Shown: in pieces, positions 1 to 7,792 of the stretch
How the letters are laid out: each line of letters starts with the position of its first letter
Position numbering within the stretch: the first letter of the stretch is position 1
Source: Maricaulis sp.
GTDB taxonomy: Bacteria; Pseudomonadota; Alphaproteobacteria; Caulobacterales; Maricaulaceae
DNA length: 64,000 nucleotides
Reading direction: 5' to 3'
Assembly (NCBI RefSeq): GCF_017643475.1
Contig: NZ_JAEPNI010000002.1
Location: forward strand, 310,001 to 374,000
Translations under genes and position numbers: made by a program
The notes under the pieces: generated by a model
Database searches by the model: none
What the model saw: the letters and a program-made list of their open reading frames with translations, nothing else
What the model was told of the DNA's origin: nothing

Positions 1-1
1 C

Positions 2-1006
2 AATGCGGCCGCCATCGCCGCGGGCGCGATGGATGAGGTTCCCCTCTCCTCTGCCGAATTCATCGTCAATGCGTCAGGCATTGAACGTCGGCATGTGATC
101 GAGAAGTCGGGCATTCTCAATACCGACACCCTGGTGCCGCGCATCGAACCGCGCCCCTTCGAGGAGACCGCCTTCCAGGCCGAATGCGCCATGAAAGCCG
201 TCACGCCGGCGCTGGAAAAGGCCGGTGTCGCGGGTTCGGATGTTGATGGCGTTATCGTCGCCTCCTCCGCCCAGCAGCGCAATTTCCCGGGCATGGCCTG
301 CGAGATCCAGGACAAGATCGGCTCGGCGGGCTTTTCCTTTGACCTGACCATGGCCTGTGCCTCCGCGCTCTACGGCCTGCATATCGCCAATGGCATGATC
401 AAGTCCGGCCAGGCCAAGCGTATCCTGGTGTGCTCGCCGGAAATCATGACCTGTATCAATGTGCACTCGCGCCGCGATGTGCACTTCATCTTCGGTGACG
501 CAGCCAGTGCAATCCTGGTAGAAGCCGATGAGGGCCGCGAAGGCGGCTGGGAAGTGCTCGGCACACACTGCCAGAACAAGTATTCCATCGCCCTGCGCTC
601 TGATTTCGGCTTCCTCAACGAGGCCGAGCGCACGGTCCAGGCCGATTACACACCGGGTCTCGACCAGGATGGTCACAAGGTCTTCAAGGACGTGGTCGGT
701 TTCGCACCGACCGTGGCCAAGTCGTTGATGGAACAGATCGACCTCGCGCCGGAAGACGTGCGCCGCACCTGGCTGCACCAGGCCAATATCCGCATGGTCG
801 ACATGATTGCCAAACGTATCCTGGGACGCGACCGGACGCCGGAGAATGCGCCGGCCACCCTGCAGGAATACGGAAACACATCCTCCTCCTCTGTCGTGAT
901 CAATTTCGAACAACACTCCGAGGACATGGCCGCCGGCGAGAACGGTGTCATGTGTGCCTTCGGCGCCGGTTACGGCGTGGGTGCTGCAGCCGTGAGGAAA
1001 CGTTGA
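2..1006 (+). CDS. FabH-like 3-oxoacyl-ACP synthase III family protein, 5' partial
   Basis: Thiolase-fold condensing enzyme of the KAS III family, expected to join an acyl-CoA to malonyl-ACP. The open frame runs off the left edge of the window, so the true start is upstream; an in-frame ATG at 29 is internal to the family alignment. Counting from that ATG, the Cys-His-Asn catalytic triad is visible: Cys110 in TMACAS, His250 in WLHQAN and Asn283 in YGNTSSSS. It resembles the longer FabH-like group (about 370 residues, as in Pseudomonas PA3286) more than housekeeping FabH; that is from memory of the family. Its TGA overlaps the ATG of the next gene by one base, so the two are probably cotranscribed. 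Confidence 0.85.
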   Translation, partial: NAAAIAAGAMDEVPLSSAEFIVNASGIERRHVIEKSGILNTDTLVPRIEPRPFEETAFQAECAMKAVTPALEKAGVAGSDVDGVIVASSAQQRNFPGMACEIQDKIGSAGFSFDLTMACASALYGLHIANGMIKSGQAKRILVCSPEIMTCINVHSRRDVHFIFGDAASAILVEADEGREGGWEVLGTHCQNKYSIALRSDFGFLNEAERTVQADYTPGLDQDGHKVFKDVVGFAPTVAKSLMEQIDLAPEDVRRTWLHQANIRMVDMIAKRILGRDRTPENAPATLQEYGNTSSSSVVINFEQHSEDMAAGENGVMCAFGAGYGVGAAAVRKR

Positions 1007-1992
1007 TGCGTATTACCCTTTCACTTTTGCTGGCCGCCGGCCTGGCCGCCTGTTCCGCGACTGAAACCGAGACGCCTGAAGAGGAAACACCGGTTGAAGC
1101 GGCTGCCGCTGAAACCGAGGCTCCGGCCGAGGAAGAGGCTGCGGAGGACGTCCCCGCTCCGCCGAGCCAGGACATCTATCTCTACGCACTCAGCTGGGAC
1201 GGCGACACGCCAGCCCTCGGCGATCAGATCGGTCGCATCGGTGATGAGGGTTATGACAACCAGCCCTTCTTCACGATTGATGGCGGCGTGCTCTACACGT
1301 CTGCTGGCGAAAACGGCAATACCGATATCTGGCGCTACGACCTGGCGTCAGGCGAAAGCGCCCAGCTGACCGATACGCCGGATGCGAGCGAATACTCGCC
1401 GAAAGTCCCGCCGTCCGAAGGCGCGCTGTCCTATCTCTACCAGCCGCCGGGCGGTTATGCCGGCAATGCCTATCTGGCGGATGACGGCAATGCCAATCCG
1501 CGTGCGGCGCACGCGCTGGCGCCGGTTGGCTATTACGAATTTTCCGCCGACCTGCGTTATGTCGCGACGTTCTATCTGGGTGAGCCGGACAGCGGTAATC
1601 CCTTTACCCTGCAGCTGATCGACCGCTCGACCGCGCCGGAGACCGTGACCCAGATCGCGGAGAATCCGGGTCGCACCTTCTGGCGCGATCCGCGCGGCAC
1701 GGGTGTTTATCACTCCCTCGCCGATGCAGACGGCAATCACACGGTTCACTATCTCGACTTCCGCGCCGCAGAAGACACACCGCTGTTTGCCATGCCAGAG
1801 GGGGTGGAGGACTTCGTCAGCGCGGGCCTGCCCACTGATGGCGTTGCCTTCCTGTCGACATCGAACGGCCAGCTGGTCTACTGGAATGGAGACGCCTGGA
1901 CTGAAGCCGGCGACATTTCCGCCCTGGCAGGCGCCACCCGCCTGGCCATCAGCCCGGACCTGTCCGTCATCGCGATCGTCGCTGAGGAATAG
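1006..1992 (+). CDS. TolB-like beta-propeller lipoprotein
   Basis: Predicted lipoprotein of 328 residues. A hydrophobic signal segment ends in the lipobox LAAC (Cys17), followed by a low-complexity linker of Glu, Ala, Thr and Pro to about residue 60. The rest has repeated short motifs typical of WD40/TolB-like propeller blades, such as NTDIWRYDLASGE and TRLAISPDLS. Expected location is the periplasm, anchored to a membrane; no enzyme motif is visible. The ATG at 1006 overlaps the stop of the upstream synthase (TGATG), so translation is likely coupled. A strong terminator follows. Ligand and function are unknown. Confidence 0.7.
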   Translation: MRITLSLLLAAGLAACSATETETPEEETPVEAAAAETEAPAEEEAAEDVPAPPSQDIYLYALSWDGDTPALGDQIGRIGDEGYDNQPFFTIDGGVLYTSAGENGNTDIWRYDLASGESAQLTDTPDASEYSPKVPPSEGALSYLYQPPGGYAGNAYLADDGNANPRAAHALAPVGYYEFSADLRYVATFYLGEPDSGNPFTLQLIDRSTAPETVTQIAENPGRTFWRDPRGTGVYHSLADADGNHTVHYLDFRAAEDTPLFAMPEGVEDFVSAGLPTDGVAFLSTSNGQLVYWNGDAWTEAGDISALAGATRLAISPDLSVIAIVAEE

Positions 1993-2017
1993 GCCTCACC
2001 GCTCCTGCGACACAAAC

Positions 2018-2046
2018 CGCCCTCAGCCCCTCGCTGAGGGCGTTTT
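2018..2046 (+). terminator. Rho-independent terminator after the propeller lipoprotein
   Basis: A perfect 9-bp stem (CGCCCTCAG at 2018-2026 pairing with CTGAGGGCG at 2034-2042), a 7-nt loop and then TTTT. It lies 25 bases after the stop codon of the lipoprotein gene. Confidence 0.85.
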
Positions 2047-2073
2047 GCTGTCGGGGCAGCGGGCGTTCCCGAG

Positions 2074-2448
2074 CTAGACTTTCTGTGCTTCGGTGATCTT
2101 GTAGGTCAGGTCATCGCCGTCGGCTTCGTGGATGGTGAGATACTCTCCGATCCGTAGCAGATGATCACCGAGGCTGAAGACCGGTTCGTCCGGGCCTTCG
2201 TGTTCCTCGTCATATTGGAAGAACCAGTGACTGCCGCGATGAGTCAGCCAGCCATCCGCCTTCTCCGCGTCCTCGGGCGAGAAACGATCGACCGTGCAGC
2301 GGGCGCGGTGTTCGCGCCACATCTCCACATCGAGATGCCCGTCCTTGTCCAGCGGCGCCACGACGACATAGCCGTGATTGTCATCCCCTTCGGGGTAACC
2401 AGCATCGGGATTGCGCCCCAGGCGCATGACCACACGTGTCAGAGACAT
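2074..2448 (-). CDS. Conserved alphaproteobacterial protein of unknown function
   Basis: A 124-residue acidic, soluble protein with no signal peptide or membrane segment. The start is supported by AGGGAGA eight bases upstream of the ATG. Its pattern (an N-terminal TRVVMRL strand, HGYVVVAPLDKDGH, HRARCTVDRF, WFFQYDEE, then a GDH and GEYLTIHE segment) matches a small family I recall as 'hypothetical protein' in many alphaproteobacteria. The richness in beta strands and aromatic residues suggests a compact beta fold. No catalytic motif is evident. It converges on the lipoprotein gene and stands alone on its strand. Confidence 0.7.
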   Translation of the reverse strand: MSLTRVVMRLGRNPDAGYPEGDDNHGYVVVAPLDKDGHLDVEMWREHRARCTVDRFSPEDAEKADGWLTHRGSHWFFQYDEEHEGPDEPVFSLGDHLLRIGEYLTIHEADGDDLTYKITEAQKV

Positions 2449-2618
2449 GGAATTCTCCCTTATTTATTTATGGATATATCAGCCAAGGTCGGGCCACCGG
2501 TCCAGACCTGCAAGCGCGACAAGACCGCACAGTTTTCATCAGCTGCGTGCAGCACATCGGTGGAGCCGCGGCGCTGGCTCTGTTACATCCTGCCTGTCAA
2601 TCAGTCATTTGAGGCCTC

Positions 2619-3242
2619 ATGCCCCGCGCCACTGCCGCCAGTAAAACCAAACAGCCCCGTGCCTGGCAGAGAATGATCTCCGGCCGCCGGCTGGACCTGC
2701 TCGACCCCTCGCCCTTTGATGTGGAGATCGAGGATATCGCCCATGGCCTCGCACGTGTTGCGCGCTGGAATGGCCAGACCAAGGGCGATCACGCCTTCTC
2801 TGTTGCGGAACACTCTGTCGTGGTGCTTGAGATTGTCGATCATCTCTATCCCGGCCTGGCACCGAAATGGCGACTGGCCGCCCTGCTGCACGACGCACCG
2901 GAATATGTGATCGGTGACATGATCAGCCCGTTCAAGGCGGCACTCGGTGTGGATTATCGTGCTTTCGAGGACCGGCTCGAGGCTGCTGTCCACCTGCGGT
3001 TCGGCCTGCCGCCAAAGCTGAGCCAGGACGTCAAACGCAAGATCAAGCGCGCCGACATTGTCTGCGCCTATTTCGAGGCGACCCAGATCGCCGGCTTCAC
3101 GCACGAGGAATCCGTTGAATTCTTCGGTCGCCCGCCGCCCGGGCTGGAAATCGCCATCCGCCCGTTGTGCGTCAAGGACGCCCAGGCCTTGTTCCTCGAC
3201 CGGTTTGAGCAGACGCTTGCAGAAGTCGAGGATGCCGGCTGA
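2619..3242 (+). CDS. HD-domain hydrolase, YfbR-like 5'-nucleotidase family
   Basis: A 207-residue protein with an HD phosphohydrolase fold. The metal-binding signature is visible as His in VAEHS, then LLHDAPEYVIGD, with a later Asp in KRADIV. The closest relatives by pattern are the YfbR-type 5'-deoxynucleotidases that remove phosphate from (deoxy)nucleoside monophosphates. A basic N-terminal tail of about 15 residues precedes the domain. Its TGA overlaps the ATG of nadQ by one base, so it is probably cotranscribed with the NAD regulator; a role in nucleotide turnover linked to NAD is inference. Confidence 0.75.
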   Translation: MPRATAASKTKQPRAWQRMISGRRLDLLDPSPFDVEIEDIAHGLARVARWNGQTKGDHAFSVAEHSVVVLEIVDHLYPGLAPKWRLAALLHDAPEYVIGDMISPFKAALGVDYRAFEDRLEAAVHLRFGLPPKLSQDVKRKIKRADIVCAYFEATQIAGFTHEESVEFFGRPPPGLEIAIRPLCVKDAQALFLDRFEQTLAEVEDAG

Positions 3243-4210
3243 TGCCAACAGCGACTGAACTTGTGGTGGGACTGAATGCGGTGATCCTGACCGTAAACCA
3301 GGATCGCCCGCAGGTTCTCATCGTGCCCCAGGACAATACCGAGGTGGCCCTGCCCTTCGGTCCGTTCAACCCGGCGGAACACCGCACATTTGAGATCGGC
3401 CTGCGCCGCTGGGTGCAGGAACAGGCGCGTTTCCAGCTGGGTTATGTCGAACAGCTCTACACATTCGGTGATCGCGGCCGGGAGGCGCCCGTGGCCGCGA
3501 TGACCGATATCGGCGATGGCCGCATCATCTCGGTCGGCTATCTCGCCCTGACGTCTGACACCTCCACGCCGCCCGATGGCGGTGGCCTGTGGCGCGACTG
3601 GTATGGCTTTTTCCCCTGGGAAGACTGGCGTGAGGGCAAACCCGCTGTCATCGACGCGGAAATCCTGCCGCGCCTGTCGGCCTGGGCGGACGAGGCCGCG
3701 GCGCCCGGTCGCCGCGCCACCCGTCACGACCGGCTCAAACAAACCTTCGGCGAAGGCGGATCACGCTGGAATGAAGAACGGGTGCTGGATCGCTACGAGC
3801 TGCTGTACGAGGCCGGTCTGGTTGAGGAAGCTGCCCGCGACGGCCAGGCGGATCGCCCTTCTGGCTGTCCTGGCCTCGGCCTGACCATGGCCTCCGATCA
3901 TCGCCGCATCCTGGCCACGGCCCTCTCCCGCCTGCGTGGCAAGGTGAAATACCGGCCAGTCGCCTTCGAATTGATGCCGGAAGCCTTCACCCTCTCCACC
4001 CTGCAGCACTCGGTGGAAGCTATTATCGGCTATCGCCTGCACAAGCAGAATTTCCGCCGCGCGCTTGATCGCGCTGGTTTTGTAGAAGGCACGGGCAAGA
4101 TGGAAAGCCAGACGGGCGGACGCCCGGCCGAGCTCTATCGCTATTGCCGCGAAGCCCTGGCGGGCCTGCCTTCGCTGGGCCTGGCCACGCCAAAACTGCG
4201 CGACGCCTGA
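3242..4210 (+). CDS. nadQ: NadQ-like transcriptional repressor of NAD synthesis (Nudix-like sensor plus winged helix)
   Basis: A 322-residue protein with a degenerate Nudix-type N-terminal domain (about residues 5-150) and an NrtR-like winged-helix C-terminal domain (about 215-305). The latter shows the TLSTLQHSVEAIIGYRLHKQ pattern, followed by FRRALDRAGFVEGTG. The canonical Nudix catalytic box is not present, which fits a ligand sensor and not a hydrolase. COG4111/NadQ proteins are described as regulators of nadABC in alphaproteobacteria. Support here comes from position: nadA, nadB and nadC lie just downstream, and three palindromes occupy the nadA promoter. It overlaps the HD hydrolase gene by one base. 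The effector is not visible from sequence. Confidence 0.8.
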   Translation: MPTATELVVGLNAVILTVNQDRPQVLIVPQDNTEVALPFGPFNPAEHRTFEIGLRRWVQEQARFQLGYVEQLYTFGDRGREAPVAAMTDIGDGRIISVGYLALTSDTSTPPDGGGLWRDWYGFFPWEDWREGKPAVIDAEILPRLSAWADEAAAPGRRATRHDRLKQTFGEGGSRWNEERVLDRYELLYEAGLVEEAARDGQADRPSGCPGLGLTMASDHRRILATALSRLRGKVKYRPVAFELMPEAFTLSTLQHSVEAIIGYRLHKQNFRRALDRAGFVEGTGKMESQTGGRPAELYRYCREALAGLPSLGLATPKLRDA

Positions 4211-4217
4211 GCGACGG

Positions 4218-4646
4218 ATGACCACGAGCCCGCAAGTCGACATCGTGTATCAGCTTCACGCCCTTTGGAATAATGGCGATCTTTCGCGCATTGCAACGAT
4301 CTATCACCCGGACTTCCTGGCCCATTGGCCGGGCAGCAGCGAACCCCCTCACCGCTCGGGATTTGCCGGGGTTGAATACGGCGTCGAGCGGATCCGCTCC
4401 GCCTTCCCCGACTGGACGGAAACCGTGCTCGACACGATCGAACAATATGACCGGGTTGTGACGCGCTATGTTTCGACGGGCACCCATGAGGGCCCATTCT
4501 GGGGTATCGCCCCGACAGGACGAAAAATCCGCATCGAGGAAATGTCGATTTATCGTTTCCAGTCCGGCCGGATCATCGAGCAATGGTGTCTATGCGACGA
4601 GCTGGCCCGGCTACGGCAGCTCGGCGTTGCCCTGCCACACGAATAG
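4218..4646 (+). CDS. SnoaL-like polyketide cyclase / NTF2-fold protein
   Basis: A 142-residue protein with the SnoaL/NTF2 pattern: LHALWNNGDLSRIATIYHPDFLAH, then FAGVEYGVERIRSAFPDW, GTHEGPFWGIAPTGR and a closing MSIYRFQSGRIIEQWCL segment. These proteins form a cone-shaped barrel that binds small hydrophobic ligands; many are annotated 'ester cyclase' with no known substrate. It starts 7 bases after nadQ and probably belongs to the same transcript. No evidence links it to NAD chemistry beyond position. Confidence 0.75.
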   Translation: MTTSPQVDIVYQLHALWNNGDLSRIATIYHPDFLAHWPGSSEPPHRSGFAGVEYGVERIRSAFPDWTETVLDTIEQYDRVVTRYVSTGTHEGPFWGIAPTGRKIRIEEMSIYRFQSGRIIEQWCLCDELARLRQLGVALPHE

Positions 4647-4723
4647 AATTCAAAGATCCGTGAGATAGGTTGCATATTCACCCTCACCACACATAATTGC
4701 CGCCGCTTCCGGGGGAGTGTGTT

Positions 4724-4954
4724 GTGCGTACCAGTGTGATTACGAATGCGGGCCTTTCCGGTCTCAGCTATCTGGCCGCCCTCTTGGCCGCGTTTCATGA
4801 GATTTATCTTCTGTCACTGTTGTTTGCCATCCTGACCACCATCCCGCTGCTGGGATTTTCATGGGATTCGCGCGGCGTGAAACGCACACTTTTCGGCGTG
4901 ATTACAACGGCTTCCGCTCTGTTCGCGGTCTATTCCGGCGTCGTCGTCTCCTGA
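4724..4954 (+). CDS. Small two-helix membrane protein, GTG start
   Basis: A 76-residue protein with two hydrophobic stretches (about residues 8-45, possibly two closely spaced helices, and 55-75). I chose GTG at 4724 because GGGGGAG lies 7 bases upstream; an ATG at 4697 lacks such a site and lies before it. There are no conserved motifs that I recognise. It is followed directly by the nadA promoter region. Confidence 0.55.
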   Translation: MRTSVITNAGLSGLSYLAALLAAFHEIYLLSLLFAILTTIPLLGFSWDSRGVKRTLFGVITTASALFAVYSGVVVS

Positions 4955-4966
4955 GCGATCAAACTC

Positions 4967-4995
4967 TTGCACTATGCTCCGGCTGAGCATATACA
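4967..4995 (+). promoter_or_regulatory. nadA promoter with operator 1 filling the -35/-10 spacer
   Basis: TTGCAC (4967-4972), 17 bases, then TATACA (4990-4995) fits a sigma-70 promoter. The spacer is almost exactly a perfect palindrome, TATGCTC-CGGCT-GAGCATA at 4973-4991, with 7-bp arms and a 5-base centre. A repressor bound here would block RNA polymerase directly. NadQ is the obvious candidate from context; binding is inferred. Confidence 0.7.
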
Positions 4996-5009
4996 GGGAT
5001 CACCAATTA

Positions 5010-5024
5010 GGCTCACTTCGAGCA
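5010..5024 (+). promoter_or_regulatory. NadQ operator 2 (weaker palindrome)
   Basis: GCTC-ACTTC-GAGC with 4-bp arms (5011-5014 and 5020-5023). It is the same 5-spaced pattern as the palindromes on either side and shares the ACTTC/ACTTT centre with operator 3. It lies 35 bases downstream of operator 1, in the likely untranslated leader of nadA. Confidence 0.55.
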
Positions 5025-5065
5025 AAAGGCGATTGTTCTGATCGCCAATTTTCAGATCTGAGTAA

Positions 5066-5080
5066 TGCTCACTTTGAGCA
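5066..5080 (+). promoter_or_regulatory. NadQ operator 3 just before the nadA start
   Basis: TGCTC-ACTTT-GAGCA, with perfect 5-bp arms, ends 14 bases before the chosen nadA ATG at 5095 and just ahead of its ribosome-binding site. The in-frame ATG at 5065 lies at the edge of this palindrome, which argues against it being the real start. Confidence 0.65.
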
Positions 5081-5094
5081 AAATGGAGGGGAAG

Positions 5095-6213
5095 ATGGAC
5101 GGACTTAGCTGGGACAAGAACCTGCAGGCCGATGAAGGCCGCACGTCCGACACCTATGACTTGCCCTATACGGACGAGGTGAAAGCCGCGACCGATCATC
5201 TCTATGCGCGCGTGAAACACGTTGTCACACCGATGGAATGGCCGCAGAAGGCCGCGCTGATCCACGCCATCAACGAACTGAAAAAAGAGAAGAAAGCCGT
5301 CATCCTGGCGCACAACTACATGACCGCCGACATCTTCCACACGGTTGGCGATCTGATGGGCGACAGCCTGGCCCTGGCGCGCATGGCCGCCGACAGCGAT
5401 GCCGAGATCATTGTCCAGGCCGGTGTGCATTTCATGGCCGAGACCGCCAAGTGCATGGCGCCGAACAAGACGGTTCTCATCCCCGACACCCGCGCCGGCT
5501 GCAGCCTGGCGACCTCCATCACGGCCGAGGATGTGCGCCGCATCAAGGCTGCCTATCCGGGCATTCCGGTGGCGACCTATGTGAACACGACGGCGGATGT
5601 GAAAGCCGAGTGCGATATCACCTGCACCAGCTCCAACGCCGTCCAGGTCGTTGAAAGCCTCGGCAGCGACACCGTCATCCTGTTGCCGGACCAGTATTTG
5701 GCCAAGAATGTCGCCGCCCAGACGGATGTGAAAATCCTCACCTGGGCCGGAAGCTGTGAAGTGCACGAGCAATTCACTGCCCAGGACGTTCAGGACCTGC
5801 GCGATGCCCATCCCGGCGTGGTGATCATCACCCACCCGGAAAGCCCGCTGGACGTGGTCCAGGCTGCCGATTTCGCCGGCTCCACCGCCGCCATGGCCGA
5901 CTGGGCGCGCAAAAGCGGCGCCAGGACCGCCGTTCTGCTGACCGAATGCTCCATGAGCGACAATGTCACGGTTGAGGTTCCGGAAGTGAATTTCGTGCGC
6001 CCGTGCAATCTCTGCCCGCACATGAAGAAGATCACGCTGGAAAACATCTATGACTGCCTGAAATTCGGCCAGCACGAGGTCGAGGTCGACGACACCGTCA
6101 TCGAAGGCGCCCGCGCCGCCGTCCAGGCCATGCTCGACCTGCCCAAGCCCGCCGTCCCGGCCAGCTTTGACCCGAGCAAGCAGGAAAAACCGGTCGAGCT
6201 GGTCAGCATCTAG
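5095..6213 (+). CDS. nadA: Quinolinate synthase A
   Basis: Condenses iminoaspartate (from NadB) with dihydroxyacetone phosphate to make quinolinate, using a [4Fe-4S] cluster; cytosolic. The protein has 372 residues, normal for the long form. Conserved cysteines sit in AKCMAPNK (Cys120), DITCTSSNAV (Cys177) and RPCNLCPHM (Cys304 and Cys307); IPDTRAGCSLA is another family signature. I chose ATG 5095 because GGAGGGG precedes it by a few bases and the upstream ATG codons at 5065 and 5083 fall in the operator or in the ribosome-binding site. It is first in a run nadA - macrodomain - unknown - nadB - nadC and is preceded by the palindromic operators. Confidence 0.96.
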   Translation: MDGLSWDKNLQADEGRTSDTYDLPYTDEVKAATDHLYARVKHVVTPMEWPQKAALIHAINELKKEKKAVILAHNYMTADIFHTVGDLMGDSLALARMAADSDAEIIVQAGVHFMAETAKCMAPNKTVLIPDTRAGCSLATSITAEDVRRIKAAYPGIPVATYVNTTADVKAECDITCTSSNAVQVVESLGSDTVILLPDQYLAKNVAAQTDVKILTWAGSCEVHEQFTAQDVQDLRDAHPGVVIITHPESPLDVVQAADFAGSTAAMADWARKSGARTAVLLTECSMSDNVTVEVPEVNFVRPCNLCPHMKKITLENIYDCLKFGQHEVEVDDTVIEGARAAVQAMLDLPKPAVPASFDPSKQEKPVELVSI

Positions 6214-6227
6214 TCGCGGAGGCCATC

Positions 6228-6746
6228 ATGGCCAACGTAGAACTCATACGTCAAAGCATTGTCGAGCTTGAGGTCGATGCGATCGTCAACGCTGCCAACC
6301 GCCGCATGCTCGGTGGTGGTGGCGTTGATGGCGTGATCCACCGCGCCGCCGGCCCCGGCCTCCTGGAAGAATGTCGCCTCGCGGGTGGATGTGAGACCGG
6401 GGATGCCAAGGTCACTGGCGCCCACGACCTGCCGTGCCGCTGGATCATCCACACCGTCGGCCCGATGTGGCGCGGTGGCGATAACGGCGAAGCTGACCTG
6501 CTGCAATCCTGTTACCGCCGCTCGATCGCGGAGGCCGACGCTCTCGGCGCGAAAACCCTGGCCTTCCCCGCCATCTCCACGGGCGCCTATGGTTTCCCCG
6601 TCGAGGCGGCAGCTCGCATCGCCGTTCAAACCGTCGCACAAGCCGCCCAGGCGACCAGGCTGGAAACCATCTTCCTGGTCACTTTCGACAAACGTAATCA
6701 CAGCGCCCTCAAACAGGCCCTGCGCCGGGAGGAGCTGTTAGGATGA
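6228..6746 (+). CDS. Macrodomain protein (ADP-ribose / O-acetyl-ADP-ribose hydrolase type)
   Basis: A 172-residue single-domain protein of the YmdB/MacroD type. Diagnostic motifs are IVNAANRRMLGGGGVDGVIHRAAG near the N terminus (residues about 20-45) and the loop FPAISTGAYGFPVEAAA (about 108-125). These proteins bind ADP-ribose and remove acetyl or ADP-ribosyl groups. ADP-ribose comes from NAD, so placement 14 bases after nadA and inside the nad run suggests NAD turnover or repair of an NAD-derived metabolite; that link is inference. The gene ends in an ATGA overlap with the next one, giving translational coupling. Confidence 0.9.
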   Translation: MANVELIRQSIVELEVDAIVNAANRRMLGGGGVDGVIHRAAGPGLLEECRLAGGCETGDAKVTGAHDLPCRWIIHTVGPMWRGGDNGEADLLQSCYRRSIAEADALGAKTLAFPAISTGAYGFPVEAAARIAVQTVAQAAQATRLETIFLVTFDKRNHSALKQALRREELLG

Positions 6747-7792
6747 TCCGTTTACGCTTGTTCTGCACATTCTTGTTTGCGCTTCTCTTTCCGGCTACCG
6801 CAGCAGCCGTCGCGCAAGACCACATCGTCATACCGGAACCGGCAATTTGCGCCGACATGTCCGTCGAAGATCAAGGCACTTCCCCCAACGCCCCTATCAC
6901 AGCGACGATGTCTCAGATACTCGCAGATCTCGACCGCCGACGACTGACGGGACAACCGTCCGAATTCCAATGTCGCTGGGTCCGGCTGAGCGGGCACCTG
7001 CGCATGAACCACTTCCGCCTGCCGTCAGGCGACCACATGTTTTACAAGGATCTTTCAGAAGTTTATGCCAGAACCTCGCCGCCGCCCGGTCTACCGAGCG
7101 GGAGCATGCCCCCGACCGCAATCATGATCGAAACCTTCGCGGATCCACATATCGATTTCGATGAAGTTGATGCCCGCGACATGGAACTCATCGCCTTTGT
7201 CTATCAGCCGCTTTGCCGGGTTGTGGAGCGTGGTCAGGGGGGAGAGACTCCTCGCGATTGTTGGCGTGACAGAGAAGGTTACACCCGTCTTCTGGATGCA
7301 CGCATTCACGAAGTAAAAACCGAGCGCCCGATACGCCTTACCGGAGAGCGCAATCGTCCGCTTATCGGAAACTTGATTCATGTGGAAGATAACATCGGCA
7401 TCGACCGCAACCTAAGCATCACCGCCTTCAACATGCGGCTTGATCAACTGCTGGAGGCAGATGTCACAGTTCGGCCAACGGACCGGCGGGACGCTCGCAC
7501 CATCTCACACAGACCGAGCAATCCGGCGATTGTTCGCCCCGGCGAGGTCTCGCTGGTCGCGCGGATACCACCAAGCTGGGATGAGAGGCAGGTCGCGTTG
7601 TTCGTCGCGAATTATGACCCTGACCGTGGGCTTGGAACATATCCCGCCAGCTATGGCTGCGTATGCCTGAGCGGCGACTGTTCAGATCAATGGCCGTTGC
7701 ACACCAATGATCTTGATCGCGTGCATGGCGACTTTCTTTGCCGGATCATCCGCCACCATGACGATTTCCTGTTGGAGCTGCGTGAACCATGA
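6743..7792 (+). CDS. Secreted protein of unknown function inside the nad operon
   Basis: A 349-residue protein with a clear signal peptide (cleavage probably near AAAVAQD, residue 25). The mature part is hydrophilic, with about eight cysteines that could form disulphides (for example in YGCVCLSGDCSDQW and DFLCRIIRHH), consistent with the periplasm. I recognise no family. It is coupled on both sides by ATGA overlaps, with the macrodomain gene at 6743 and nadB at 7789. Its base composition is somewhat lower in GC than its neighbours. Why an exported protein sits between two cytosolic NAD genes is unclear; it may be a recent insertion that kept the coupling. Confidence 0.7.
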   Translation: MIRLRLFCTFLFALLFPATAAAVAQDHIVIPEPAICADMSVEDQGTSPNAPITATMSQILADLDRRRLTGQPSEFQCRWVRLSGHLRMNHFRLPSGDHMFYKDLSEVYARTSPPPGLPSGSMPPTAIMIETFADPHIDFDEVDARDMELIAFVYQPLCRVVERGQGGETPRDCWRDREGYTRLLDARIHEVKTERPIRLTGERNRPLIGNLIHVEDNIGIDRNLSITAFNMRLDQLLEADVTVRPTDRRDARTISHRPSNPAIVRPGEVSLVARIPPSWDERQVALFVANYDPDRGLGTYPASYGCVCLSGDCSDQWPLHTNDLDRVHGDFLCRIIRHHDDFLLELREP

